DNA from: Candidatus Bacteroides pullicola
GTDB lineage: Bacteria > Bacteroidota > Bacteroidia > Bacteroidales > Bacteroidaceae
DNA: 64,000 nucleotides
Assembly (NCBI GenBank): GCA_019115825.1
Contig: DXCV01000061.1
Coordinates: 40,172-104,171, forward strand
Direction: 5' to 3'
Of this stretch, positions 50,460 to 58,547 are shown in pieces; the first letter of the stretch is position 1; each line of letters opens with the position of its first letter. The translations under genes and the position numbers were made by a program. Under the pieces are notes generated by a model. It was not told where the DNA came from. It worked only from the letters and a program-made list of their open reading frames with translations, and did no database searches.

Positions 50460-53288
50460 TTATATAATAGGTATAGTGATGGTAAACTCCGTGTATTCGC
50501 CTTGTTCGGACTTGGCCGTGATGCTTCCTCCGTGGTCAAGGAGGATTTCACGGCTGAGGTACAGCCCCACGCCTGCCGCCTCGCCCGTGGTCTTGGTGGT
50601 AAAGAACGGGTCGAACACCTGGTCGATGATGCCGGGGTCAATGCCGGTTCCGTTGTCCTTCAGCGTCAGGCGCGCCTCGCGTCCGTCCGCCTCCAGCGTC
50701 AGGCTTATTTCGGGGGCGTAGGCTTGTTTCCCGTACTTCCGCTCGATGGCGTACATGCTGTTGCTTATCAGGCTCATCAGTATCTTGCCAAGCTGTTCTT
50801 CGTTTCCCTCAATCCAGAGGCTGCCCTCCGGGAGGCGGAAGCGGGTCGTGATGCCCATCCGCACGATTTCATCACGGTAGTATTCGTTCACAAGCTCCTC
50901 CGAATGCCGGCACAACGCAGCGAGGTCAACCCGTTCTTTGGCGCGGTGGTGTTCCTTCAGTATCTCTTCCATAGCTTTTAGGATGCGCGAGGTGTTCCCT
51001 CCGTGCCTCTCTATCTTGGATAGGTTGGACGAGAGCATTCCCAGCAGGTCATCCGCATCCTCGTAGGCTTCGCCGCCTATCCTACCTTTCAGGGCCGCGA
51101 GGTTCCGGCGCAATTCGTTGGCAAGGCCGTAGGACAGGTGCGAGAAGTTATTGATGTAGTTCAGCGGGTTCAGGATGCGGTCTATCAGTCCGCGTGTCAG
51201 TTTGCCCACGGTGGCCAGCTTTTCCTGCCTCACCAAGTCCTCTTGGGCGTGGCGCAGGTCGGAAAGGGCTTGCTCCAGGTTGGCCGACTTCTTCTCTATC
51301 TCGCTTTTCTGTGCCCGTATCTGTTCGGTGCGCGAGGCTACGAGGGCCTCCAGCCGTTCCTTGTCCTTCAGCAGCCCCCTCAGCCGCCATTTGACGGCCA
51401 GCCAAATCAGAAGCAGCAGCAACAGGACGTAGGCCGTCAGACTGTACCATCGCAGGTAGAAGGGCCGCTCGATGGCAAAGTGGTAGGCGATGGTGTCACT
51501 GCATCGCCCGAAGGCATCCTTGGCCCGTACCTGGAAGGTGTAAGTGCCGAACCCCAAGTTGGCGTAGCTCTTGACGGTTTGGGCACTCCATGCGCTCCAA
51601 TCCTTGTCGTAGCCTTCCAGCCGGTATTGGTAGGTCGTTTCTCCTTGCGCGGTGGCGGCGTCGGTGGAGAACCGGAACGTGATTTCTTGGGTCTGGCTGC
51701 CGAAGGTGGGCGTTGCCGCGCCGCCGTGGTTGCCGGTCAGTCCTTCCCGGCCATATACACCGCCGAACAGGAGCGAGTCACCGTCGATGGTTATCCGGCG
51801 GAAGTGCAGCCGGGGCGTTTGGCAGTAAGTGCCGTCCGCCGCACGGAAGTCCACACGTATCACGCCGAAGTCGCCGCCTGCCCAAAGGAGTGCATCCCCT
51901 TCCTGGAGCAAGGCGCGCACGGTCAGGCCGCCCAGCGGTTTCAGCTTCTCGTTCCTTTGGGTCGCACCGGGGCCGGTGGAGAGGCAGGCGATGTTTTTCC
52001 CGTCCATGTCGGTGGCCCATTGCCAGCCGTCGTCCGCGCCGCTGAAAAGGCGGAGGTCTGTCCGGGCGGTTCCGGTGAGCGTGAACGTGCCTCCTTTTTT
52101 CTTGCGGTAGGTCCTTCCGTCAAGGTCTTGGGCGGTAATGTTCCCGTCAGGGTCGCACACCAGGCTCATCACATGGGACAGTCCTGAAATCCGATGGCAG
52201 GTTCCGTTCCGCAGGGACAACAAGTGGATGCCGTCCATCCCGGCGATGTACAGGTCCGTTCCGTCCACGCACAGGGTTTGGGCGTATTCGCGGGTCAGCC
52301 TGTGGGCGGTGGAGCCGTCTATCCGGTACACGCCCTCGGTCGTGGCGGCGTACAGGGTCTTGCCGTCCGGCGACGCTTGAAGCTTCCAGCAGGCGTGGTT
52401 GATTCCTTTCACGGCATGTAGCTTTTCCTGATGCTCCACATACAGCCCTTGCAATGTGCCGATGTACAGCCTTCCCTTGCATCGGGCAAGGGTGGTCACT
52501 TCCCCTTTCAGTCCTTGCGCGGGGGTGTATCGGGTGTACATCGTGGGCAGGTAGGCGCGGAATATGCCGTTGTCGGTCACGCCCCAAAGGCTTCCGTTCC
52601 CGTCCTCCGCTATTTGGTTCACGCTGTTGCTGCACAGGCCATCGCGCTCATCAAGGGCGTACAGCTTCCGTCTGTGCTTGTCAAGCACGACAAGCCCTTG
52701 GCGGGCCGTGGCAAGGGCCGTCCATCCGTTGCGCAGGGCAATCGCGTGGTTGATTTCCATCGTTCCGATGCCGTCCACCGTCCATTTCACGGGAGTGGGT
52801 GCGGCCTGCGGACGGAAATGGCCTTTGCCCGTCGGGACAAGGGTGCCGCCCTTCACGGTGAAGGTCTGCCCTTCCCGGTTGAGGACACGGATGCGCCCTT
52901 TTTCCTCCGTCAGGGCCGTCACCTCGCCGAGCTTGATGCCGCCGGTGGGTACGGATTGCAGGACAAAATCCCGCTTCGTCCCGGTGGCGACACGGGCCAC
53001 GAAATGGTAGCCGCCCACCCACAGTGTACCGTGCGTGTCTTTCAGCAGACAGGTGGCGCGGGCGTAGCCGGGGGGGCGCAGGATGTGCCATTGGTCGTTG
53101 TCATAGTACAGCAGGCCCTCGAAATTGGCGAAGAACACCACGCCGCATGGCCCGGTGGCCACGTCGAAGTTACGGTTGTGCGCGCCGTATTCGGAGGCGG
53201 TGTAGTTCCTGAAGAAAGGAACGCCCGTGTCCGCGAGCAGGGTCAGGCCGTGCAGGCAGGCCAGTATCAGGAGTGGCAGGTGTCTCAT
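50460..53288 (-). CDS. Propeller-type sensor histidine kinase, phospho-acceptor His replaced
   Basis: A 942-residue protein: signal peptide, periplasmic two-component propeller repeats (GTLWVGGYHFVARV, GSLWGVTDNGIF, LYAATTEGVYRI), a Y_Y_Y domain (YQYRLEGYDKDWSAWS), a TM segment (LTAYVLLLLLLIWLAV), a coiled coil, then HisKA and HATPase_c. The H box reads RGLIDRILNPLNY, with Asp where the neighbouring kinase has His (AGIAHEIRNPLNF). The ATPase motifs look intact (SLISNSMYAI, LKDNGTGIDP, DPFFTTKTTG). No receiver or AraC domain is attached, unlike hybrid HTCS sensors. It is probably a sensor that controls the soluble kinase or acts as a phosphatase. Confidence 0.85.
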   Translation of the reverse strand: MRHLPLLILACLHGLTLLADTGVPFFRNYTASEYGAHNRNFDVATGPCGVVFFANFEGLLYYDNDQWHILRPPGYARATCLLKDTHGTLWVGGYHFVARVATGTKRDFVLQSVPTGGIKLGEVTALTEEKGRIRVLNREGQTFTVKGGTLVPTGKGHFRPQAAPTPVKWTVDGIGTMEINHAIALRNGWTALATARQGLVVLDKHRRKLYALDERDGLCSNSVNQIAEDGNGSLWGVTDNGIFRAYLPTMYTRYTPAQGLKGEVTTLARCKGRLYIGTLQGLYVEHQEKLHAVKGINHACWKLQASPDGKTLYAATTEGVYRIDGSTAHRLTREYAQTLCVDGTDLYIAGMDGIHLLSLRNGTCHRISGLSHVMSLVCDPDGNITAQDLDGRTYRKKKGGTFTLTGTARTDLRLFSGADDGWQWATDMDGKNIACLSTGPGATQRNEKLKPLGGLTVRALLQEGDALLWAGGDFGVIRVDFRAADGTYCQTPRLHFRRITIDGDSLLFGGVYGREGLTGNHGGAATPTFGSQTQEITFRFSTDAATAQGETTYQYRLEGYDKDWSAWSAQTVKSYANLGFGTYTFQVRAKDAFGRCSDTIAYHFAIERPFYLRWYSLTAYVLLLLLLIWLAVKWRLRGLLKDKERLEALVASRTEQIRAQKSEIEKKSANLEQALSDLRHAQEDLVRQEKLATVGKLTRGLIDRILNPLNYINNFSHLSYGLANELRRNLAALKGRIGGEAYEDADDLLGMLSSNLSKIERHGGNTSRILKAMEEILKEHHRAKERVDLAALCRHSEELVNEYYRDEIVRMGITTRFRLPEGSLWIEGNEEQLGKILMSLISNSMYAIERKYGKQAYAPEISLTLEADGREARLTLKDNGTGIDPGIIDQVFDPFFTTKTTGEAAGVGLYLSREILLDHGGSITAKSEQGEYTEFTITIPII

Positions 53289-53291
53289 GCG

Positions 53292-54716
53292 TCAGCGTTT
53301 TTGGTTAATGAATGTTTCGTAGGGTACTCCGTCGCCCATATAATGCTTCCATTCCTGCGGAGTGAAGTTCCGGGGCAGCCGCTGGCGGATGCTCTCGGCC
53401 ATCTTGTCAGGAGCGATGGAAAAGCGGTACAGGCGGCCGTCGCTGTCACCCACGAAGAGTTGCCGGCGGTCTGGCGACAAGGCCAGGCACAGCAGCCAGG
53501 TGTTTGCTTGCAGGGCGGTGACGGGTTCCGTCCGCTCCTCAAGCAGGTTCCAAAGGCGCAGGGTGCGGTCGCGGCTGCACGAATAGAGCCTGCCGTCCTG
53601 CAAGGCCAGTCCGGTGACGGCCGAGCGGTGGCCGGTCAGTTTCTTCAGGTGTCTGCCCTTGGCATCCGTGAGCAGGATGGTGCCGTCCTCATACCCCCAT
53701 GCCGTCAGCCCGGTGGCCGGGTCAATGGCGAGGGCGGTGAGCGTGTTGTTCCCGTCCGTCCGCTGGCCGGTGGGCATCTCGTTTCCTGCAAGGTCGTACA
53801 GCCGCCCGTCCTGGGTCAGCAACAAGATGCCGGAGGGGGTGGACAGCAGGGCCGCGCATTTCCCCTTCCCGGTGTCACGGCTCTCCTGCGGATGGCGGAA
53901 GGTCACGAGCCTGCCGTCATAGGCCAGTACGTGCAGCACATGCTCCGCATCGAGGCAGGCACCACGGAAATCGTCGCCGGGATTGGAGTGCAGGACTTCC
54001 GTGTCGTACCCGTCCGGCGTTTCCGTCCATGCCAGCACTTCGCCGTAGCGTCCGCACGTATAGAAACGGTGGCCGTCCGACGGGTCGCAGGCGATGGCAC
54101 TGACACCAGCCCGGTGGCGGTGCCATGAGGCGGGCTGCCCGGAGATGAGCGAGAGCGCGTTGAACACCGATGATTGGTAGGTGTCGCCGCCGTACCTTTT
54201 CACGAACAGCCACGCGGCATAGGCCAGCAGCGAGGCGGTCACGTCGTTTCCCGTGCGGTATTGGGTCATGGCGATGGAGCCGAGCGACCGGCCGAGGGTC
54301 TGGTAGGCCAGCGTGTCGGCCTTCCTCTTGGCTTCCTCGGCCTGCAGCCGCCGTTGTTCCGCCAGTTTGCGTTGGCTCTCGGCCAACCGGTAGGCTTTCT
54401 CGGCTTCCTGCTGCGAGGATACCGCGCGTTTCCACTCTTCTTCCACCCTCAGTTTCATCCTGTAATTCTCCTGGGCTTGTTGCTCGGCTCTCAGGCGTTG
54501 GCGGTCCGACAGGTCTTTTTGCTGGTAGGCTATCTCTTCCATCTGCTTGCTCACGCTGCGTATCAGCACGGCTTCCTCGGCCCGTCGGCGGGCTTCTTCC
54601 AGTTCGTTCTCCAGCGCGTCCGTCCGGGCGGACGGGCGTGTGGGGCGCAACAGGCACCACAGGAGCAGTCCGAGCAGGACGGCCGCACAGCAATATGTCA
54701 TCTTCCTTCTGTTCAT
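53292..54716 (-). CDS. Membrane-anchored coiled-coil WD40 protein
   Basis: A 474-residue protein with an N-terminal membrane segment (TYCCAAVLLGLLLWCLL), a long charged coiled coil (residues ~35-140, with QRKLAEQRRLQAEEAKRKAD) and WD40-type repeats to the end (GVSAIACDPSDGHRFYTCG, HRSAVTGLALQDGRLYSCSRD). The blades probably face the cytoplasm if the N-terminus is a reverse signal anchor; the orientation is not certain. It overlaps the RsbW-like gene by 4 bases (ATGA). It resembles scaffold or output proteins next to partner-switch modules. Confidence 0.78.
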   Translation of the reverse strand: MNRRKMTYCCAAVLLGLLLWCLLRPTRPSARTDALENELEEARRRAEEAVLIRSVSKQMEEIAYQQKDLSDRQRLRAEQQAQENYRMKLRVEEEWKRAVSSQQEAEKAYRLAESQRKLAEQRRLQAEEAKRKADTLAYQTLGRSLGSIAMTQYRTGNDVTASLLAYAAWLFVKRYGGDTYQSSVFNALSLISGQPASWHRHRAGVSAIACDPSDGHRFYTCGRYGEVLAWTETPDGYDTEVLHSNPGDDFRGACLDAEHVLHVLAYDGRLVTFRHPQESRDTGKGKCAALLSTPSGILLLTQDGRLYDLAGNEMPTGQRTDGNNTLTALAIDPATGLTAWGYEDGTILLTDAKGRHLKKLTGHRSAVTGLALQDGRLYSCSRDRTLRLWNLLEERTEPVTALQANTWLLCLALSPDRRQLFVGDSDGRLYRFSIAPDKMAESIRQRLPRNFTPQEWKHYMGDGVPYETFINQKR

Positions 54717-55123
54717 TCTTTTCGGATGTTTTTCACAAGTGACAGTCTGTTCTCTCCGCCCGTGTAGGCATAGTCCACCCGGTCTGCCATCTGCCGCACT
54801 AAGAAAATGCCCAAGCCGCCTATCTCACGGTCTTCCAGGGCTTGGGTGGTGTCGGGGCGTTCACGCTCCAGCGGGTTGAAGGGCTTTCCTCCGTCGCGTA
54901 TCGTGATGCGCAGGGCCTGGCCGTCCTCCGCGATGCCGACACCGATATATCCGTCTTCTGTGTCCGGGTAGGCGTAGCGGATGATGTTCACGATGATTTC
55001 CTCGCAGGCCAGGCGGACGGCGTATGACACGGACGGGTACGCCCGCACTTCGGGGGCTTGCATGATGAAGTCAAGGATTTCATCCGCTTTCCCGTCTATC
55101 GGTCTGAACAATGCGTGGCTCAT
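54713..55123 (-). CDS. RsbW-type anti-sigma/serine kinase ATPase
   Basis: A 136-residue GHKL ATPase (HATPase_c_2): N box LACEEIIVNIIRYAY, G1 IRDGGKPFNPL, then GGLGIFLVRQMADRVDYAY. The length fits RsbW/SpoIIAB-like kinases. In partner switching these phosphorylate a STAS protein and bind sigma or another output. No sigma factor gene is in the cluster, so the bound output partner is unknown; the WD40 protein encoded 4 bases downstream is a candidate. Confidence 0.88.
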   Translation of the reverse strand: MSHALFRPIDGKADEILDFIMQAPEVRAYPSVSYAVRLACEEIIVNIIRYAYPDTEDGYIGVGIAEDGQALRITIRDGGKPFNPLERERPDTTQALEDREIGGLGIFLVRQMADRVDYAYTGGENRLSLVKNIRKE

Positions 55124-55135
55124 GGCGTTCCGTTT

Positions 55136-55441
55136 TTATTGGTCCATGCACTCGCCAATGGTGCCGTACATCTTGAAGAACTTGGAGAAGCCGGTCATGT
55201 CCATCACCTCGCGTATCTCTTCCGACACGCCTATCAGGTCCACCCGTCCGCCCTTGCCCGAAGCGACCTTGTAGGCGTACAGCATGACACGGAGGCCCGC
55301 GCTCGACACATACGTGCATCGGCTCAAGTCCAGTCCGATGTGGGGATGGCTCTCAAGCAGGTCCAGTATATCTTTTTGTTCTTTGCCGCTGGTGGACGTG
55401 TCCAACACGCCGCCCACCTCGTGAATCTTTATTTCTTTCAT
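55136..55441 (-). CDS. STAS-domain anti-anti-sigma protein
   Basis: A 101-residue single STAS domain: IGLDLSRCTYVSSAGLRVMLYAYK holds the conserved loop with the phosphorylatable Ser pair before AGLR. It is the expected substrate of the RsbW-type kinase (12 bases downstream) and of the PP2C phosphatase (upstream gene). Confidence 0.88.
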   Translation of the reverse strand: MKEIKIHEVGGVLDTSTSGKEQKDILDLLESHPHIGLDLSRCTYVSSAGLRVMLYAYKVASGKGGRVDLIGVSEEIREVMDMTGFSKFFKMYGTIGECMDQ

Positions 55442-55459
55442 ATCTTCTTGGGTTGATTG

Positions 55460-56629
55460 TTATTGGATGCGTTTGATGACCATCAGGGTGAGGTCGTCCG
55501 ACTGGGGGCGGCCCTCGGAGAAGCCGGCCACCCGGCCGGTGATGCCTTGCAGCAGGCTTCGGGCGTCTTCCGCCCCGGCAAGCTCGCGCAGGGCGGTTTC
55601 CAGCCGCTCACGCCCGAACTGCTCCCCCTGGGTGTCGAAGGCTTCGGTCACGCCGTCGGTGTAGAGCGCCAGCGCGTCTCCCGGCTCCAGCCGTATCTCT
55701 CCGCCCTGGTAGGCGAAGTCTTCCGCCACGCCCATGACGAAGTTGGTCTCCACGGCCACCGCTTCCGCCTGTCCGCTCTCCTTTATTATATATGGTGGGG
55801 TGTGCCCGGCGTTGGTGTAGTCCACCGCTCCCGTCCGGCAGTCGTAGATGCCGTAGATGCCGGTCACGAACATGGCTTCCAGGCTCTCCTTGCACAGCAG
55901 CCTGTTCACGTAGCCCACGCACTCGGCCGAGGTCGCGCCGCTCAGCCCCGTGGCGCGCAGCAGGGTGCGGCTCACGGCCATGAACAGGGCGGCGGGCACG
56001 CCTTTGCCCGACACGTCGGCTATCACGAAGCCGAAACGGCCGCCGTCTATCTGGAACAGGTCGTAGAAGTCGCCGCCCACGTCCTTGGCGGGGGTCATCG
56101 AGGCGTACACGTCCACCAGCCCGGCCAGTTCCGCGAAGGGCGGAAAGCGGTTGGGCAGTATCGCCTGCTGGATTTCCCCGGCGATGGCGAGGTCGTTCTT
56201 CAGCGACTCCAGTTGGGTGTGTTCACGCACCGACTGGCGGATGAAGGTCACTTCCTCGGCGGCCTTGCGGATGCTCCGTTCCAGGTCTTCCAGGTCGATG
56301 GGCTTCGTGGCGAAGTCAAAGGCGCCCTTGTTCATGGCGGAGCGGATGTTGCCCATGTCGCCGTAGGCGGACACCATGATGCACTTCAGGGCGGGGTTCT
56401 TCAGCTCGTTGATTTTGCCCAGCAGGGTCAGGCCGTCCATCTCCGGCATGTTGATGTCGCTCAGCACGATGTCGAAGTCCGGCGTCTCCAGCATTTTCTG
56501 CAGGGCTTCCAGTCCGTTGTGGGCGAAGGTGAAGGCGTATTCGCCTTTCCTTATCTGCCGCCTGAAATACTGCGTCAGCAGCACCTCAAGGTCAAGCTCG
56601 TCGTCCACGCTCAATATCTTTATGGCCAT
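55460..56629 (-). CDS. Response-regulator serine phosphatase, REC plus SpoIIE/PP2C
   Basis: About 389 residues from MAIKILSVDDELDLE at 56629. The REC domain has the acidic pair in VDDE, the phospho-Asp in IVLSDINMPEMDG and Lys in FATKPIDLE. A helical linker leads to a PP2C-type phosphatase with metal-binding Asp in AKDVGGDFYDLF and FVIADVSGKGVPAALF, and a closing QSDDLTLMVI. Phosphorylation by the clustered kinases should switch dephosphorylation of the STAS protein, as in RsbU/RsbP logic. The upstream frame to 57085 overlaps the LytTR gene and promoter and was rejected. Confidence 0.92.
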   Translation of the reverse strand: MAIKILSVDDELDLEVLLTQYFRRQIRKGEYAFTFAHNGLEALQKMLETPDFDIVLSDINMPEMDGLTLLGKINELKNPALKCIMVSAYGDMGNIRSAMNKGAFDFATKPIDLEDLERSIRKAAEEVTFIRQSVREHTQLESLKNDLAIAGEIQQAILPNRFPPFAELAGLVDVYASMTPAKDVGGDFYDLFQIDGGRFGFVIADVSGKGVPAALFMAVSRTLLRATGLSGATSAECVGYVNRLLCKESLEAMFVTGIYGIYDCRTGAVDYTNAGHTPPYIIKESGQAEAVAVETNFVMGVAEDFAYQGGEIRLEPGDALALYTDGVTEAFDTQGEQFGRERLETALRELAGAEDARSLLQGITGRVAGFSEGRPQSDDLTLMVIKRIQ

Positions 56630-56686
56630 GTCTTTGTATGTTTTTAATGTTAAGTTGTTCCTCCGGGACGGATGTCCGGGGGATGC

Positions 56687-56719
56687 GCAAAGGTAACGCG
56701 CCGCTCCGCCGCCCGCAAC
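56687..56719 (-). promoter_or_regulatory. Promoter of the phosphatase-to-NRPS operon
   Basis: Leftward GTTG (56719-56716), a 20-base spacer and TACCTTTG (56695-56688) match the Bacteroidota -33/-7 pattern with one mismatch. It lies about 58 bases before the ATG at 56629. Confidence 0.6.
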
Positions 56720-56743
56720 TTTTCCGTGCCATGTGGCGTTCCC

Positions 56744-56783
56744 CGGTGGTGAACGGTGGCCGTACGGTGGTAAACGGGTGGCG
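56744..56783. promoter_or_regulatory. Paired direct repeats resembling LytTR sites
   Basis: CGGTGGTGAACGGTGG (from 56744) and CGGTGGTAAACGGGTGG (from 56765) repeat at exactly 21 bases. Read leftward they give ACCGTTCAC and CCCGTTTAC, close to the LytTR consensus nine-mer. They lie just upstream of the promoter at 56687-56719 and downstream of the LytTR gene. Confidence 0.55.
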
Positions 56784-56820
56784 GATGGGGGCGCACAGGG
56801 TGGCAAACGCCACCGCCGCC

Positions 56821-57282
56821 TTACCGGCTCAGTTCCTTGAAGCAGGAGAACACGTAGCCGCGGTTGCTCTTGCTCACGGAGAACGAGCGGCTGCTGCCGT
56901 CCACGGACAGCATGTTGCCGCAAATCTTGTACACCCGGCTGATGTTCACGATTTCCGAGCGGTTGACTTTCACGAACCATCGCTTGGGCAGCATTTCCAT
57001 CAGGGTCATGATGTTGTGCCGCACGGTCAGGAACGCCCCGGCCGACAGGTGGATGTGGCAGTTGTTGTTCTCGGCCTCTATCCACACGATGTCCGTGTAG
57101 TTCACTTTCACCTTCATGTCTTCTTTCGCGGGTTTCACGAAAATGCCGTCCGTCACGTAGGCTTTGGGCAGCCTGCCGTACTGGGTGTTTTCTTCCGTCT
57201 CTTCGTTCAGCGGCCCTGCCTGGTAGGCGCGGTTCCCGCTCTTGAGGAGCAATTCCTCGATGTCACTGGTTTTCATTTTCAT
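56821..57282 (-). CDS. LytTR-domain transcriptional regulator
   Basis: A 153-residue protein. Residues ~55-150 are a LytTR DNA-binding domain: KVNYTDIVWIEAENNNCHIHL, TVRHNIMTLMEMLPKRWFVKVNRSEIVNISRV. The first ~50 residues are not a receiver domain, so it is a stand-alone regulator. It overlaps the DUF3876 lipoprotein gene by 4 bases and comes before the phosphatase promoter, where paired 21-bp repeats look like its sites. It probably activates the downstream operon and perhaps itself. Confidence 0.88.
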   Translation of the reverse strand: MKMKTSDIEELLLKSGNRAYQAGPLNEETEENTQYGRLPKAYVTDGIFVKPAKEDMKVKVNYTDIVWIEAENNNCHIHLSAGAFLTVRHNIMTLMEMLPKRWFVKVNRSEIVNISRVYKICGNMLSVDGSSRSFSVSKSNRGYVFSCFKELSR

Positions 57283-57686
57283 TTCTCTTTTGTTTTAAGT
57301 GATGAATATGTGTTCTTGTCTTTGTCGGTATCTGGCTGGCGGACTTCCCTCTTTCGCACATAAGTGCCGCCGGGGGAAAGGAACAGCCGGTCTTTCTCCG
57401 GGTCGTAGGACACGACAATCCGTCCTTCCGCCTGTATGTAGCACCCTTGGCTGGTCTTTACCACGGGGTACTCCACGGGGCAGAGGCCGCCTCCGTGGAC
57501 GCGGTGGGCGACGATGGCGGCGTATGTGCCGCTGTCTTTCTCCACGAAGCGGATGTCGGCCCTGCCGAGGGTGCTTCGCCAGTCGCCCACGGGCACGGGG
57601 CTGGGCCCTCCGCAGGCCGCCAGGGCGCACAGCAGGCCGCCCGACAGCAGGCTTAACGTCTTATGGGATAGTCTTTTGATAGGCAT
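57279..57686 (-). CDS. DUF3876 lipoprotein
   Basis: A 135-residue protein with a signal peptide and lipobox (LLCALAACGG, Cys near residue 25). The core DWRSTLGRADIRFVEKDSG, EGRIVVSYDPEKDRLFLSPGGTYVR fits DUF3876, a family common in Bacteroides conjugative elements. It is the first gene of this leftward unit, preceded by a good promoter, and overlaps the LytTR gene (ATGA). Function unknown. Confidence 0.8.
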   Translation of the reverse strand: MPIKRLSHKTLSLLSGGLLCALAACGGPSPVPVGDWRSTLGRADIRFVEKDSGTYAAIVAHRVHGGGLCPVEYPVVKTSQGCYIQAEGRIVVSYDPEKDRLFLSPGGTYVRKREVRQPDTDKDKNTYSSLKTKEK

Positions 57687-57705
57687 GTTTCTCTGTTTTT
57701 TCCGG

Positions 57706-57735
57706 CAAAATTAGGCCGTTCCCAATGCTGGCAAA
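57706..57735 (-). promoter_or_regulatory. Promoter of the DUF3876-LytTR unit
   Basis: Leftward TTTG (57735-57732), an 18-base spacer and TAATTTTG (57713-57706) match both consensus boxes, 19 bases before the ATG at 57686. Confidence 0.7.
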
Positions 57736-57742
57736 ATGTTTC

Positions 57743-57856
57743 TTGTGAAATGCCCCGTTTCGGTTGTGAAAAGGCCGTTTGGGCGAAGGAGCGGATAAGA
57801 ATGGCCTTTCACACGCATCCGACGGGGTTTCACAAGCAAATGGACCCGTTTCACAA
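57743..57856. promoter_or_regulatory. Five TTTCACAA boxes in two opposed 21-bp-spaced arrays
   Basis: TTGTGAAA at 57743 and 57764 (leftward) and TTTCACAc/TTTCACAA at 57807, 57828 and 57849 (rightward). Spacing inside each array is exactly 21 bases. The leftward pair abuts the -33 box of the DUF3876-LytTR promoter; the rightward trio lies upstream of a CACCTTTG box (57887-57894) before the lectin gene. The layout suggests one activator serving both directions. Confidence 0.7.
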
Positions 57857-57976
57857 GAAATGTTAGGTGGAACGGATTTTTGGTGCCACCTTTGCGGCGG
57901 TAAGCTTGCGAGAGACAACAAAGACGGCGGGTTCCGAAAAGCCGAAGACAGAGTAGGAAAATTCATACTTACAATA

Positions 57977-58492
57977 ATGAATATAAAGGATTTGAAGGAT
58001 TGCATCGACCAGTCGCCGGTTTGCGGCAACAAGGATTTCGGCAAGGAGTTTGACGACATGGGACAGTGCGCGGAGAAGACGCTTCCGTTCCCACGGCGCA
58101 TGGCCGTGCGCACAGGCTCGGTCATCGACCGACTGGAGTTCGGCTACGACGGGTTCGCGCTCGGCCATGGCGGCAAGGGCGGCGCGCCGCAGGAGTTCTC
58201 CCTGAAGCAGGGCGAGCATATCGTCAAGGTGGAGGGCGCTTGCTGCGACTTCGGCGGCAAGGTCACGGTGCGCGCGCTGAAGTTCACCACCGACAAGGGC
58301 AACGTCATCCAGGTCGGCACGGAAGGCGGGGAGAATTTCGAGTTCAAGGCGAAGGACGGTTACGCCATCTGCGCCATGTACGGACGCGCTGACAATTACG
58401 TGAGGGGCGTCGGCTTCTATGCCCGCAAGGTTGACATGGATCTCGGCGGTGCCTTCAAGGGCATCGGCGGCAAGCTGCCCGGGCTGAAATAA
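57977..58492 (+). CDS. Jacalin-like lectin-domain protein
   Basis: 171 residues from MNIKDLKDCIDQSPVCGN at 57977. From about residue 45 the beta-prism pattern of jacalin-related lectins is clear: GSVIDRLEFGYDG, GHGGKGGAPQEFSLKQGEHIVKVEG, VRALKFTTDKGN, YAICAMYGRADNYVRGVGFYARKV. The Gly-rich GGKGG loop and the closing loop are where sugar-binding residues lie in the family. No signal peptide is seen. It is divergent from the DUF3876-LytTR unit and shares the TTTCACAA array. A terminator hairpin follows. Carbohydrate binding is inferred from the fold. Confidence 0.82.
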   Translation: MNIKDLKDCIDQSPVCGNKDFGKEFDDMGQCAEKTLPFPRRMAVRTGSVIDRLEFGYDGFALGHGGKGGAPQEFSLKQGEHIVKVEGACCDFGGKVTVRALKFTTDKGNVIQVGTEGGENFEFKAKDGYAICAMYGRADNYVRGVGFYARKVDMDLGGAFKGIGGKLPGLK

Positions 58493-58517
58493 GCCAGGCC
58501 GTCTGGCCGTTTGGCAA

Positions 58518-58547
58518 AAGGAGGGCGCGGCGCGTCCTCCTTGTTTT
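58518..58547 (+). terminator. Rho-independent terminator after the lectin gene
   Basis: An 11-bp stem (58518-58528 with 58532-58542, one G-U, GGC loop) is followed by GTTTT. Confidence 0.7.

Noticed and set aside
54713..56629. A sigma factor hidden in the partner-switch cluster
   Set aside because: No frame in the cluster shows sigma region 2 or 4 motifs; the output partner is left unassigned.
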